Positions 32,708-40,526 of a stretch of DNA of 64,000 bases are shown here, piece after piece. Source of the stretch: JAXDAY01 sp034679345 (GTDB taxonomy: Bacteria; Eisenbacteria; RBG-16-71-46; CAIMUX01; VGJL01); assembly GCA_034679345.1 (NCBI GenBank), contig JAXDAY010000023.1, positions 62,001 to 126,000 on the forward strand. The letters are read 5' to 3'. The notes beneath the pieces are model-generated. The model was given only the letters and a program-made list of their open reading frames with translations. It was not told the origin of the DNA and did no database searches. Positions within the stretch are counted from its first letter, which is position 1. Every line of letters starts with the position of its first letter. A program made the position numbers and the translations under genes.

Positions 32708-34656
32708 CAGAAGTTCCTCTGCATCGCCGCGCGAACGGTCCAGTAGTTCTTCTCCGTCGTCGATTCGGTCTTCTGGAAGCTCGCCTGGACGACCATTCCG
32801 CTCTGAAACGTATGGCTGAAATCGGCTCGCAAGGAGAACTCCCCGCGGTCGCGGGTCGTGACGCGGCCGCTGCTCACGACGCGGTTCTGCCGCCGATCGA
32901 ACATCTGTCGCCCTTCGATCCGAAGCTGCTTGATCAGGGGGTAGTTGGCGCTCAGCGTCATCATGTGACGAGTCTCCTCCGATGTGGGCGTATAGGAGCG
33001 CGGGCCGCCCTCGTAGAGCTCGACGTACTTCCCCGAATCGCGGAACTGATACTGATGCTGCACCTGAAGCGCCAGTCCCGTGCCGATCCGATCGCTGAAG
33101 GTCGTCATGACCTCGTTGGTTCGAACGATGCTGTTGTTCGTCTCGTTGAAGTCATAGAAGGTGTAGTCGGCCTGCACGGTATAGCGCTGGTTGACCGCGA
33201 TCGCCCCGCGCTTGTAGCCCACTTCCCCAGAGACCTTGTAGGTCTCAGTCGTGTTGTTGTTCGTCGCCTTCGCGCTTGGGATGTTCACCGTCTGTCGCTT
33301 TCCCCAGTTGACGTTTAGCAGACCGTTGAATTTCTGGCTGGGGTTGTAGATCAGGACCCCGTCGGTGAAGAAGCGTTGCTCGTCCCGGTCGTTGCTGCGA
33401 TCGACATAGAGATAGCGGAGAAGCGAGATCTCGTTGGTGCCGCTAATCTGCACCTTCGAGCCGAGCTGGCGGCGCAGAACCGTGCGGAGTTTGCGGTTCA
33501 ACTGCTTGTAGTCGGCGGTTCCCTCGAGGCTGCTCTCCGTCTCATCGCCCGTGTAGGAGGCCTGCAACTCGGTCGCCTGGAGCGGGCCCAGGAAGACGGG
33601 CAACTTCAGACGCCCTTCCATTGTGCCTCGGGTGGTGTGCTTGTTGAAGTCGCGGGCTTGCAGGGAGTAGTCGCCCTCGACGTCGGAGCGCGTCAGGTCG
33701 CCCTTGAGACCCATATCGGGACCGGGATTCCACTCGAGCCTCGCCTGGATGTTCCTGTCGCGGCCGTCCTTCGACTCCTGTCCCCCCTCGCTGCTATTGG
33801 CGAGCGCGTCCCAGTACTCGTTCACCTCGTGGATCCAGCGGCCCATCGTGTTCATCCGGAACTTCTCGACCGGCTTCCACTCGACCGAGCCCTCCCACCG
33901 CTGGCTGGAGTTTTCCGTCTTTTCCTTGACCTCTTCAATCAGTTCGCCATCGGCGGAGACGCGCTGACGGGTCTCGGAATCTCCCGCCCGGAGATCGCGG
34001 CTCATCGTGCTCGTGAAGCGGACCTTCTTCCTCACATTCCCGGCCAAGGCGAGGTCGTAGTGCTGGAAGAGGCCCGAGACCATCGTCGAGTCGATCCTGC
34101 TGGTGCGGCGGTTGATGCTCTGCTCCTCGTTGTATCCGAGACTCGCGCCGGTCGAGAGGCTGAACTCGCGCGCAAACGGCAGGACGCTGTGGAGGATCTG
34201 CTCGGGCAGACTCGAGGTCGTCTCGAGTCCGAAGTTCGACTTGTTCTCGATCCGGTCCTGGAAGCTGGAGAGCTGCGAGTCCCGGCGGAAATCGCCGTCG
34301 AGCCCAAAGGTCCAACCGCCGAGGTCCCGCAGATCGTAGTCGAGATTCAGCTTCATCGATCCGCGCTTCGAGCGCAGGTCGTTCTGCGCCTCGTCCTGCC
34401 GTAGCCCGAGGCTCCAGGAGTTGTTGAAGTCGAAATTGCCGAGCCGACGGTTGACAGTCAGGCCCTGGTCCCAGCTCCGCGAGGTTCGGTTGACGCTGTA
34501 GGAGCTCTGGTAGGTGGGATGGAAGTCGAGCCGATCAAGGATGTTGCCGGCTTGGGATGTGTCGCGTCCTGCTCCCCCCCCTTGTGCGGCGGCCGGCCGC
34601 GGCGCCATCCAGAGGAGGGCGCCGGCGAGCAGGCTGAAGGCGATCAGGAATCGGAT
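32707..34656 (-). CDS. Large outer-membrane barrel-like protein (apparent ATC start)
   Basis: From the proposed start it is about 649 residues. The first 25 form a clear signal peptide (RFLIAFSLLAGALLWMAPRPAAAQ), followed by GGGAGRD and then many amphipathic strands (FDFNNSWSLGLRQ, SMKLNLDYDLRDLGGWTFGLDGDFRRD, RWEGSVEWKPVEKFRMNTMGRWIHEV, EFSLRADFSHTFQSGMVVQASFQK) ending in AAMQRNF, with a C-terminal Phe. It looks like a 16-26-strand barrel of unknown transport role. No ATG, GTG or TTG lies near the signal peptide; an ATC (34656-34654) sits 6 nt after GGAGG. The next in-frame starts are TTG 34854 and ATG 34872, inside the divergent gene. It heads a barrel-lipoprotein-lipoprotein-deacetylase operon. 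Confidence 0.65.
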   Translation of the reverse strand: MRFLIAFSLLAGALLWMAPRPAAAQGGGAGRDTSQAGNILDRLDFHPTYQSSYSVNRTSRSWDQGLTVNRRLGNFDFNNSWSLGLRQDEAQNDLRSKRGSMKLNLDYDLRDLGGWTFGLDGDFRRDSQLSSFQDRIENKSNFGLETTSSLPEQILHSVLPFAREFSLSTGASLGYNEEQSINRRTSRIDSTMVSGLFQHYDLALAGNVRKKVRFTSTMSRDLRAGDSETRQRVSADGELIEEVKEKTENSSQRWEGSVEWKPVEKFRMNTMGRWIHEVNEYWDALANSSEGGQESKDGRDRNIQARLEWNPGPDMGLKGDLTRSDVEGDYSLQARDFNKHTTRGTMEGRLKLPVFLGPLQATELQASYTGDETESSLEGTADYKQLNRKLRTVLRRQLGSKVQISGTNEISLLRYLYVDRSNDRDEQRFFTDGVLIYNPSQKFNGLLNVNWGKRQTVNIPSAKATNNNTTETYKVSGEVGYKRGAIAVNQRYTVQADYTFYDFNETNNSIVRTNEVMTTFSDRIGTGLALQVQHQYQFRDSGKYVELYEGGPRSYTPTSEETRHMMTLSANYPLIKQLRIEGRQMFDRRQNRVVSSGRVTTRDRGEFSLRADFSHTFQSGMVVQASFQKTESTTEKNYWTVRAAMQRNF

Positions 34657-34662
34657 CTCGAA

Positions 34663-34667
34663 CCTCC
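34663..34667 (-). promoter_or_regulatory. GGAGG ribosome site before an ATC codon
   Basis: The coding strand reads AGGGAGG, then TTCGAG, then ATC CGA TTC CTG. The spacing of 6 nt is ideal, and the signal peptide begins right there. This decides the start call of the barrel protein and suggests either an ATC start or a miscalled base. Confidence 0.45.
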
Positions 34668-34827
34668 CTGGCGCCGCGGCGCCCTTCTCGACCCCGCGCG
34701 TCCGCCAACCATAGATCGACCGTTCGACCCAAGTGGCTAACGCTAGGGGAGGATCCCCCGACCGATCAAGCCGGGTCGTCTCAAGCAGTCCTCCCTCCCG
34801 GCCGATGAACTCAGCAAAGGGGGGGTC

Positions 34828-36180
34828 ATGACCCAGGTTCGCGTCCTGCTCCAAGACCTCAGGCCCGAGCACCGCCGCCTCGTCCGCAATGCCTTGCTGC
34901 CAATGGGCTGGCGGGTCGAAGATGCATCATCCAACCGGACGAGCGACCCTCCCACACCGCAGGAGGGGCTCGAGGTCCTCGTCATGGAGGCCCCGCGCCC
35001 CGGCGCCCCTCCGGTCAAGGCTCTCGGACCGACATTGTGGGTCCTCTCCCCCGGCGACGGGATCCCGGTCATGATCGGCGAGGGTCCCCACGAGTTTCTG
35101 ACCCTCCCCACCCTCCCCGAGGAGATCTCGGCGCGCGCTCGGACTCTCGTCCGGATCGCCAAGCTCGAGCGCTCCATCTGCCGCCGAGAAGGGGAGACCG
35201 CGCGCCAGCTCACGCGCTTGCGGGGGCTCGCCGAATCGATGGCGACTCATCTGGCGCCCGCAGTCCGGGATCTCAATGGGCGGCTCTCCGCCCTCGAGGA
35301 GGAAAGCGGGCGATCCGCCCGCGGGGCCGGCGACGAGACGATCGGGGAGGCGCGCGAGTCGGCGGCCCAACTCATCCGGCGAATCGACGAGGCGATCGAG
35401 GCTGTCCGCGCGGAGCTCGGTCTCGCCCTCGAGACGGCGCTCGCGCGCGTGGACCTGGGAGCGATCCTGCAGGCCATCCAGGAGTGGGCGATTCCGCGCC
35501 TGCGATCGAAGGATCAGGAGATCCTGGTCCACATGGCGCCCGACTCCCCTCACGTCTGCGGGGATCCGGAGAGGCTCGTCCAGGCGCTGCGACACATCGT
35601 GGAGAACGCCCACTGTCATTCGGCGCCCGGAGCGCAGATCGAGATCGGGATTGAGCCGGATCCGTCGATGCTCGGATTCGTCCGTCTGAGCGTCGTCGAT
35701 CGCCGCCCCGAAGCGGCCTCCCCCTCCATCGGGGAAGCCCCCGCGCGCGAGGGGCGCGAGGAGTCTTCACCTGATGTGGGGCTCACGCTCATCGAGGCAA
35801 TCGCATCCGCCTCGGGAGGGAGCTTCCAGATCAGCACGGCCGCCGATCGATCCAGGCTCGCGCAACTCCGTATCCCCATATGGGGAACCCGCGCCGCACA
35901 AGTCGCTGGGGTCCAATCGATTCTCTCTTCGACCCGCGTCGATGGGACGTACTGGGTCTGCCGCAGCACGAGACCTTCGGCTGGAACGGGCAATCGACGA
36001 TGCGCGGCTTCGATCCTGCTCTCGCCCGGTGAGATGTTGAAGGTGGTCGACGACCCGATTCCCGGCTGGGAGCGATTGGGGCGGGTCATGGATTTGCGGG
36101 AGCGAGGATCGCTGCAGCGCGCCCTCCAGCCCTGGGCGCGGATTGAACGGATCGAGGCACGCAGGGCGAAGGCGGCCTGA
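34828..36180 (+). CDS. Histidine-kinase-like protein with pseudo-receiver domain
   Basis: The 450-residue product starts with a receiver-like fold (VRVLLQDLRPEHRRLVRNALLPMGWRVEDAS). The usual phospho-acceptor Asp appears as Glu (LEVLVMEAPRPG). A long helical region follows with AESMATHLAPAVRDLNGRLSALEEE, a degenerate phospho-acceptor helix lacking a clear H-E/D pair. Then comes an HATPase_c domain: N-box ALRHIVENAHCHSAPG and G-box-like PDVGLTLIEAIASASGGSF. The last 90 residues are unassigned. The ATG at 34828 follows a GGGGGGG stretch. It is likely a signalling protein whose kinase activity is uncertain. It is divergent from the barrel gene. Confidence 0.7.
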   Translation: MTQVRVLLQDLRPEHRRLVRNALLPMGWRVEDASSNRTSDPPTPQEGLEVLVMEAPRPGAPPVKALGPTLWVLSPGDGIPVMIGEGPHEFLTLPTLPEEISARARTLVRIAKLERSICRREGETARQLTRLRGLAESMATHLAPAVRDLNGRLSALEEESGRSARGAGDETIGEARESAAQLIRRIDEAIEAVRAELGLALETALARVDLGAILQAIQEWAIPRLRSKDQEILVHMAPDSPHVCGDPERLVQALRHIVENAHCHSAPGAQIEIGIEPDPSMLGFVRLSVVDRRPEAASPSIGEAPAREGREESSPDVGLTLIEAIASASGGSFQISTAADRSRLAQLRIPIWGTRAAQVAGVQSILSSTRVDGTYWVCRSTRPSAGTGNRRCAASILLSPGEMLKVVDDPIPGWERLGRVMDLRERGSLQRALQPWARIERIEARRAKAA

Positions 36181-36279
36181 CCCACCCGGGTCGACCGCGG
36201 GGAGTCCGGTGCGCGGCCGGGGCATGCAGGGGCCGACCCCCCTGCCCCCCGGCCGAATCGCATGGCGGATCGGAGAGGC

Positions 36280-37014
36280 TCAGCCCCCGGGCCGGCTCAG
36301 CTTTCCGTCGCCCACCAATCGGTTCGCTCGAAAGAGGCTCTCGAAAGTTCCCGCGTCGGTCCACCACCCCTTCAACACGTCGAAGGTCATCTCGCCGCGC
36401 TCGATGTAGGCGTTGTTCACATCGGTGATCTCGAGCTCTCCGCGCTTCGATGGCTTCAGGGTCTCGATCACGCTCCAGACCCAGTCATCGTAAAAGTAGA
36501 CCCCGGTGACGGCGAAGCGCGACTTGGGCTCGCGCGGTTTCTCCTCGATTCCGACGACGCGATCGCCGCGGATCTCGGCCACCCCGAAGCGTTCGGGATC
36601 GTCGACCTCCTTCAGGAGGATCTTCGCCCCGGAGGGCTGCCTTCGAAACGATTCGACGTATGGGGTGATATCGTCCTCGAGGATGTTGTCTCCCAGAACG
36701 ACAACGATCCGGTCCCCCTGCCCATAGTAGCGCGCGAGCCCCAGGGCCTCGGCGATCCCACCCTCCCCCTCTTGGTAGACATAGTCGATGTGCGAGAGAC
36801 CGAACTGCTTGCCGTTGCCGAGCAGCCGAAGGAAGTCGCCCGCGGAGTTCCCGCCCGTGACCAGGAGGATATCGCGGACCCCGGCGCGGACGAGGGTCTC
36901 GATCGGGTAGTAGATCATCGGCTTGTCGTAGATCGGCAACAGGTGCTTGTTGGTCACCTTGGTGAGCGGCGCCAGGCGCGTGCCGAGCCCTCCGGCCAGA
37001 ACGACTCCTCTCAT
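36280..37014 (-). CDS. rmlA: Glucose-1-phosphate thymidylyltransferase, short form
   Basis: The enzyme makes dTDP-glucose from dTTP and glucose-1-phosphate for sugar-nucleotide synthesis. The 244-residue product starts MRGVVLAGGLGTRLAPLTKVTNKHLLPIYDKPMIYYPIETL. It has DYVYQEGEGGIAEALGLARYY, VVVLGDNILED, VEEKP-like GIEEKPREPKS, FAVTGVYFYD and RGELEITDVNNAYIERG. It is about 45 residues shorter than classic RmlA, as in the short clade lacking the C-terminal helical extension. The second ATG (37014) is chosen because GGAGG lies 6 nt upstream. No rmlBCD genes are nearby. Confidence 0.9.
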   Translation of the reverse strand: MRGVVLAGGLGTRLAPLTKVTNKHLLPIYDKPMIYYPIETLVRAGVRDILLVTGGNSAGDFLRLLGNGKQFGLSHIDYVYQEGEGGIAEALGLARYYGQGDRIVVVLGDNILEDDITPYVESFRRQPSGAKILLKEVDDPERFGVAEIRGDRVVGIEEKPREPKSRFAVTGVYFYDDWVWSVIETLKPSKRGELEITDVNNAYIERGEMTFDVLKGWWTDAGTFESLFRANRLVGDGKLSRPGG

Positions 37015-37077
37015 CGGCATCCTCCGGGGTTCGGGAAGTCAGCGGACATCGGAGCGGCAGGATACCACGCCATCCGA

Positions 37078-37938
37078 TCAGTCGGCTAGGAGAGGACCGA
37101 TCCGATCGGCCAGCCGCACGAACTCCTCCAGATCGAGCGTCTCGGCTCGCCGACGAGGGTCCACGCCGCACTCCATGAGCAGTCGCTCGGCCTCGCTGGG
37201 TCCGCTGAGGCGCGAGCCGATCGCCGAGCGGAGCATCTTCCGGCGCTGGCCGAAAGACGCGGAGAGGACTCGCTCGAGCCAAGCGGGTTCGCGGAGGGGA
37301 TGCGGCGGCGATTCATGGAAGCGGATGCCGAGAAGCGCCGAGTCGACCTTGGGCGCGGGACGGAACGCGCGCGGCTCGATCCGCGCGAGACGCCGCAGGG
37401 CGGCGTGGAAGGAGAGCCAGACGGTGATGCTCCCATAGATCCGGCTCCCGGGCGGGGCGGTCGCCCGATCGGCGTACTCGCGCTGGACCAGAACGGCGGC
37501 GCCGCAGAAGTGGCGCTTCTGCGCGATGGCCCAGAGCAGGATTGGCGTCGTGATCGCGTAGGGGAGATTCCCCGCGAGGAAGACCCGCCCACCCACCGCA
37601 AGGGCGATCGGCCCTGGGTCGAGGTCGAGGATGCTCCCGCGCCGCACCTCCAGACGCCCGTCGGCGATCTCGCGGGCGAACCTCTCCTCAAGGAGCTCGA
37701 CCAGGCGCGGATCGATCTCGCAGGCGACCACGCGGTGGCCCCCCTCGAGAATCGCTCGCGTGAGGGCGCCGGCGCCCGGCCCAATCTCCAGGACGGCCGC
37801 ACCGGCTGGAATCTCCATGGCGCGGAGGAGGCTGTCCGCCATCTCGGCGCGGACGAGGAAGTTCTGGCCAAGCCGCTTGCGGGCGACGATGCCGCGCCGC
37901 CGCAGCCAGTCGCGCTCGAGATCCGGCTCGCGCGTCAT
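37078..37938 (-). CDS. rsmA: 16S rRNA (adenine1518/1519-N6)-dimethyltransferase
   Basis: RsmA (KsgA) dimethylates two adenosines in 16S rRNA during late small-subunit assembly. The 286-residue product shows ARKRLGQNFLVRAEMADSLL, the SAM motif VLEIGPGAGALTRAIL, VACEIDPRLVELLEER, the NLPY catalytic motif (VFLAGNLPYAITTPIL), LVQREYADRATAPPGSRIYGSITVWLSF and the C-terminal RRKMLRSAIGSRL region. The ATG overlaps the tatD stop by one base (TGATG). The holB-PSP1-tatD-rsmA order resembles that in Bacillus. Confidence 0.95.
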   Translation of the reverse strand: MTREPDLERDWLRRRGIVARKRLGQNFLVRAEMADSLLRAMEIPAGAAVLEIGPGAGALTRAILEGGHRVVACEIDPRLVELLEERFAREIADGRLEVRRGSILDLDPGPIALAVGGRVFLAGNLPYAITTPILLWAIAQKRHFCGAAVLVQREYADRATAPPGSRIYGSITVWLSFHAALRRLARIEPRAFRPAPKVDSALLGIRFHESPPHPLREPAWLERVLSASFGQRRKMLRSAIGSRLSGPSEAERLLMECGVDPRRRAETLDLEEFVRLADRIGPLLAD

Positions 37939-38699
37939 CAGGAGAAGCCGAAGAGCTGAGCCGCGTTCGAGTCGGTCACGCGCTCCACTTCGGCGACGTC
38001 GACCCCCAAGTAGCCCGCGATGGCCGTCGCGATCACGGGGATATTCGACGGCTCATTGCGCGCGTTGCGCCGCGGGTGCGGGGTCAGGTACGGGCAATCG
38101 GTCTCGAGCAGGATGCGCTCCTGCCCGACGCTTCGAATCATCGGGGCCGACCTCGCCGGGGAATAGGTCGACGCTCCTCCGAATCCGAGGAAGAACCCCA
38201 GATCGATTCCCCGGCGGGCCACAGTCGCATCGCCGGAGAAGCAGTGGAGCACGCCCTTCACCTCACCGCGCCCCTCTTCCTCGATGATCCGGATCACATC
38301 GTCGTGCGCCTCGCGGGAGTGGACGACCAGCGGCAGCCCGGTCTCTCGGGCGGCGGCCACGTGACGCCGGAAGAAGTCTCTCTGGAGATCGTGGGGGGCA
38401 TAGTCGCGGTAGTAGTCGAGGCCCGTCTCCCCGATGGCCACGACGCCCGGATCGCCGGCCGCGGCGAGCAGCCGGTCGAGGTCGCGGAGATCGGCTCTCC
38501 CGGTATCGTGGGGATGGATCCCCACGGTCGCGTGGATGCGCGGATCGGATTGCGCGAGCTCGTTGACGCGCGGCCATCCCTCCGCGGAGATGTTCACCTC
38601 GACGATATGCCCGAGGCCCGAGGCCCAGGCGCGCTCCAGGACCGCCGCCCGGTCCGCGTCGAACGCCCGGTCGTGGACGTGCGCATGGGAATCGATCAA
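37938..38699 (-). CDS. tatD: TatD-family metal-dependent DNase
   Basis: The 253-residue product has the TatD motifs: LIDSHAHVHD (metal ligands), VGIHPHDTG, GETGLDYYRDYAPHDLQRDFFRRHVAAARETGLPLVVHSREAHDDV, GVLHCFSGDA, and LLETDCPYLTPHPRRNARNEPSNIPVIA. Family enzymes have 3'-5' exonuclease/DNase activity. The TTG at 38699 forms a TTGA overlap with the PSP1 stop and has GGGGGAG upstream; an ATG ten codons earlier would overlap PSP1 more and is less likely. Confidence 0.92.
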   Translation of the reverse strand: MIDSHAHVHDRAFDADRAAVLERAWASGLGHIVEVNISAEGWPRVNELAQSDPRIHATVGIHPHDTGRADLRDLDRLLAAAGDPGVVAIGETGLDYYRDYAPHDLQRDFFRRHVAAARETGLPLVVHSREAHDDVIRIIEEEGRGEVKGVLHCFSGDATVARRGIDLGFFLGFGGASTYSPARSAPMIRSVGQERILLETDCPYLTPHPRRNARNEPSNIPVIATAIAGYLGVDVAEVERVTDSNAAQLFGFS

Positions 38700-39415
38700 G
38701 GACACTCCCCCGAGGAGCAGCCGCCGCATCCCTCCTCCCCGTTGTAGGTGAGGCAGCAGAGCAAGCGGCCGCACATGCCCGAGATCCGCACGGGGGTCAG
38801 GGCGAGATTCTGTCGCTTCGCCATCTTGAGGGTCACCGGTTCGAAGTTCTGCAGGAACGTCGAGCAGCAGAGCGGGCGCCCGCACGGGCCGGTGTCGCCC
38901 TGTCGTCGCGTCGCTTCGCGCTGCTGGATCTGGCGCAACTCGATCCGCGTGTGGAAGATCCGGGCCAGGTCGCGCACAAGCGCGCGGAAATCGACTCTGC
39001 CCTCGGCGGTGAAGTAGAAGGTGACCCGGTTGCCGTCGAACTGGTACTCGGCATCGACAACGCGCATCTGGAGTCCCGCAATCTCCACCCGCTCCCTGCA
39101 GGTCCGCAGGGCCGCCGGTTCCTCCTCGCGCAGGTGGGAGAGATGGCGCAGCTCTTCGTCCGTCGCCGCGCGCAGGATCGCCAGGATCTGCTTGTTCGGG
39201 CGCGGCGCGAGGCGGCCGGCGTCGCTGCGAACCAGAACGCCAAGGTCGTGCCCGCGATCGGCCTCGACGATCACCGCCGTCCCTTCGGTGAACACCGCAT
39301 CCTCGGGCACCCGATAGAGCTCGATGCGGTGTCCCTTGAACCGGACCTGGCTGAGGCGTTCGAGGCCTTCCGTTCCGGGCCCGCGGGCCCCTTCCTGCTC
39401 GGTCCGCCTATTCAT
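38696..39415 (-). CDS. PSP1-domain protein (RicT/YaaT-like, iron-sulfur type)
   Basis: The product of about 239 residues has the PSP1 C-terminal domain with a cysteine set: DTGPCGRPLCCSTFLQNFEPVTLKMAKRQNLALTPVRISGMCGRLLCCLTYN, then a Cys-rich tail EEGCGGCSSGECP. In Bacillus RicT these cysteines hold iron-sulfur clusters in the RicAFT complex for RNA processing and sporulation (family knowledge). Here the partners are not seen. The start is uncertain: the ATG at 39415 has GGAAG 8 nt upstream; an ATG five codons earlier (39430) is possible. It overlaps the delta-prime gene by 8 nt and tatD by 4 nt. Confidence 0.9.
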   Translation of the reverse strand: MNRRTEQEGARGPGTEGLERLSQVRFKGHRIELYRVPEDAVFTEGTAVIVEADRGHDLGVLVRSDAGRLAPRPNKQILAILRAATDEELRHLSHLREEEPAALRTCRERVEIAGLQMRVVDAEYQFDGNRVTFYFTAEGRVDFRALVRDLARIFHTRIELRQIQQREATRRQGDTGPCGRPLCCSTFLQNFEPVTLKMAKRQNLALTPVRISGMCGRLLCCLTYNGEEGCGGCSSGECP

Positions 39416-40526
39416 ATCCGAGTCTTCCATCCTGCGGCATTCCGGCGATCCGATGAAGCGTTTCGTAGAGCGAAAGCGCCGGGTTCACATTGCGATCGGT
39501 GGAGTCGACCATCTCCTCGAGGGCGTCGATCCAGGCTCGGATCCGTTGGAGCTCGGTCGTCCGGGCGGCCGTCGCCAGATCTTGCTTCCGGTCCAGGTTG
39601 GACAGGAAGCCCTCGGGAAGATCGTACTTCATCACGAGCAGGTCATGACACCAGATCAGGAGTAGCTCCACGTTGCGGCGGACGGCGTTGGGATCGAGCC
39701 GTCCCGCCCACTCTCGCACCCGGGCTTCGATCGATGCGGGGTCGGGTCGGGTGGCCAGCAGTGAAACCGCCTCGTCGCGGGTGCGAACGATCGAATCCTC
39801 GTCCTTGAGATCCATCGCCCGGCCGAGGCTCCCTCCCGCGAGGGATGCGATCAGTCGAGCCGCCTCGGTGCTGATTCCCGCCGCCTCTCGCAGGACCCCC
39901 TCCACCGTCTCCCGTCGAAGGGGACGGAATCGGATCTGATGGCAGCGCGAGAGGATCGTCGGCAGAAGCGCCGCGGGCTCCTCCACGGTGAGAACGATGT
40001 GCGTGTCGCGGGGAGGTTCCTCGAGGAGTTTCAGAGCCGACTGGGCCGCCTCCTCGAGCATTCGCGTCGCGTCGGAGACGATGAAGACGCGCCTCCGCCC
40101 TTCCGAAATCGAACGGCCGGCCTCGAGCTTCAGCTCCCTGACCCGATCGATCCCGATCGAGGAGTTGCGCGCGTACTCCAGGCGCTGCGTGGGATCGGCC
40201 GTGTACGCCGCGAGCTTCTTCGCGATCGCGTCCGGGTTCTGGTCCTCCTCCCGCGTCGTCGGGAAGACGAGGCGCACGTCGGGATGAACGAGGCTCGCGA
40301 TCTTCCGGCACGGGAGACAGACGCCGCATGGGCGCTCGGCGGCATCGCAGTTGAGCGCCTGAGCGAGCCCGATCGCGGTCCGGGTCTTGCCGATGCCGCG
40401 CGGGCCGAAAAACAGGTAGGAGTGGGGAACTCGATCGTCCCGTACGGCCGCCCGCAGCGCGGCCACGGCGTCGTCCTGGTCGCGAATCCAGTCGAGGATC
40501 GCAGCCGAGCCTGACTTCGCCGTCAC
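39408..40526 (-). CDS. holB: DNA polymerase III delta prime subunit (HolB/DnaX-like)
   Basis: This is a clamp-loader AAA+ subunit. The 372-residue product has HSYLFFGPRGIGKTRTAIGLAQALNC with a Walker A, a four-cysteine zinc motif (CDAAERPCGVCLPC), the segment SISEGRRRVFIVSDATRMLEEAAQSALKLLEEPPRDTHIVLTVEEPAALLPTILSRCHQIRF with the SRC motif, and C-terminal helices. The Walker A is intact, as in some delta-prime and gamma/tau subunits. The GTG at 40526 overlaps the EnvC-like stop by 4 nt. Position before PSP1-tatD-rsmA supports the HolB call. Confidence 0.92.
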   Translation of the reverse strand: MTAKSGSAAILDWIRDQDDAVAALRAAVRDDRVPHSYLFFGPRGIGKTRTAIGLAQALNCDAAERPCGVCLPCRKIASLVHPDVRLVFPTTREEDQNPDAIAKKLAAYTADPTQRLEYARNSSIGIDRVRELKLEAGRSISEGRRRVFIVSDATRMLEEAAQSALKLLEEPPRDTHIVLTVEEPAALLPTILSRCHQIRFRPLRRETVEGVLREAAGISTEAARLIASLAGGSLGRAMDLKDEDSIVRTRDEAVSLLATRPDPASIEARVREWAGRLDPNAVRRNVELLLIWCHDLLVMKYDLPEGFLSNLDRKQDLATAARTTELQRIRAWIDALEEMVDSTDRNVNPALSLYETLHRIAGMPQDGRLGYE

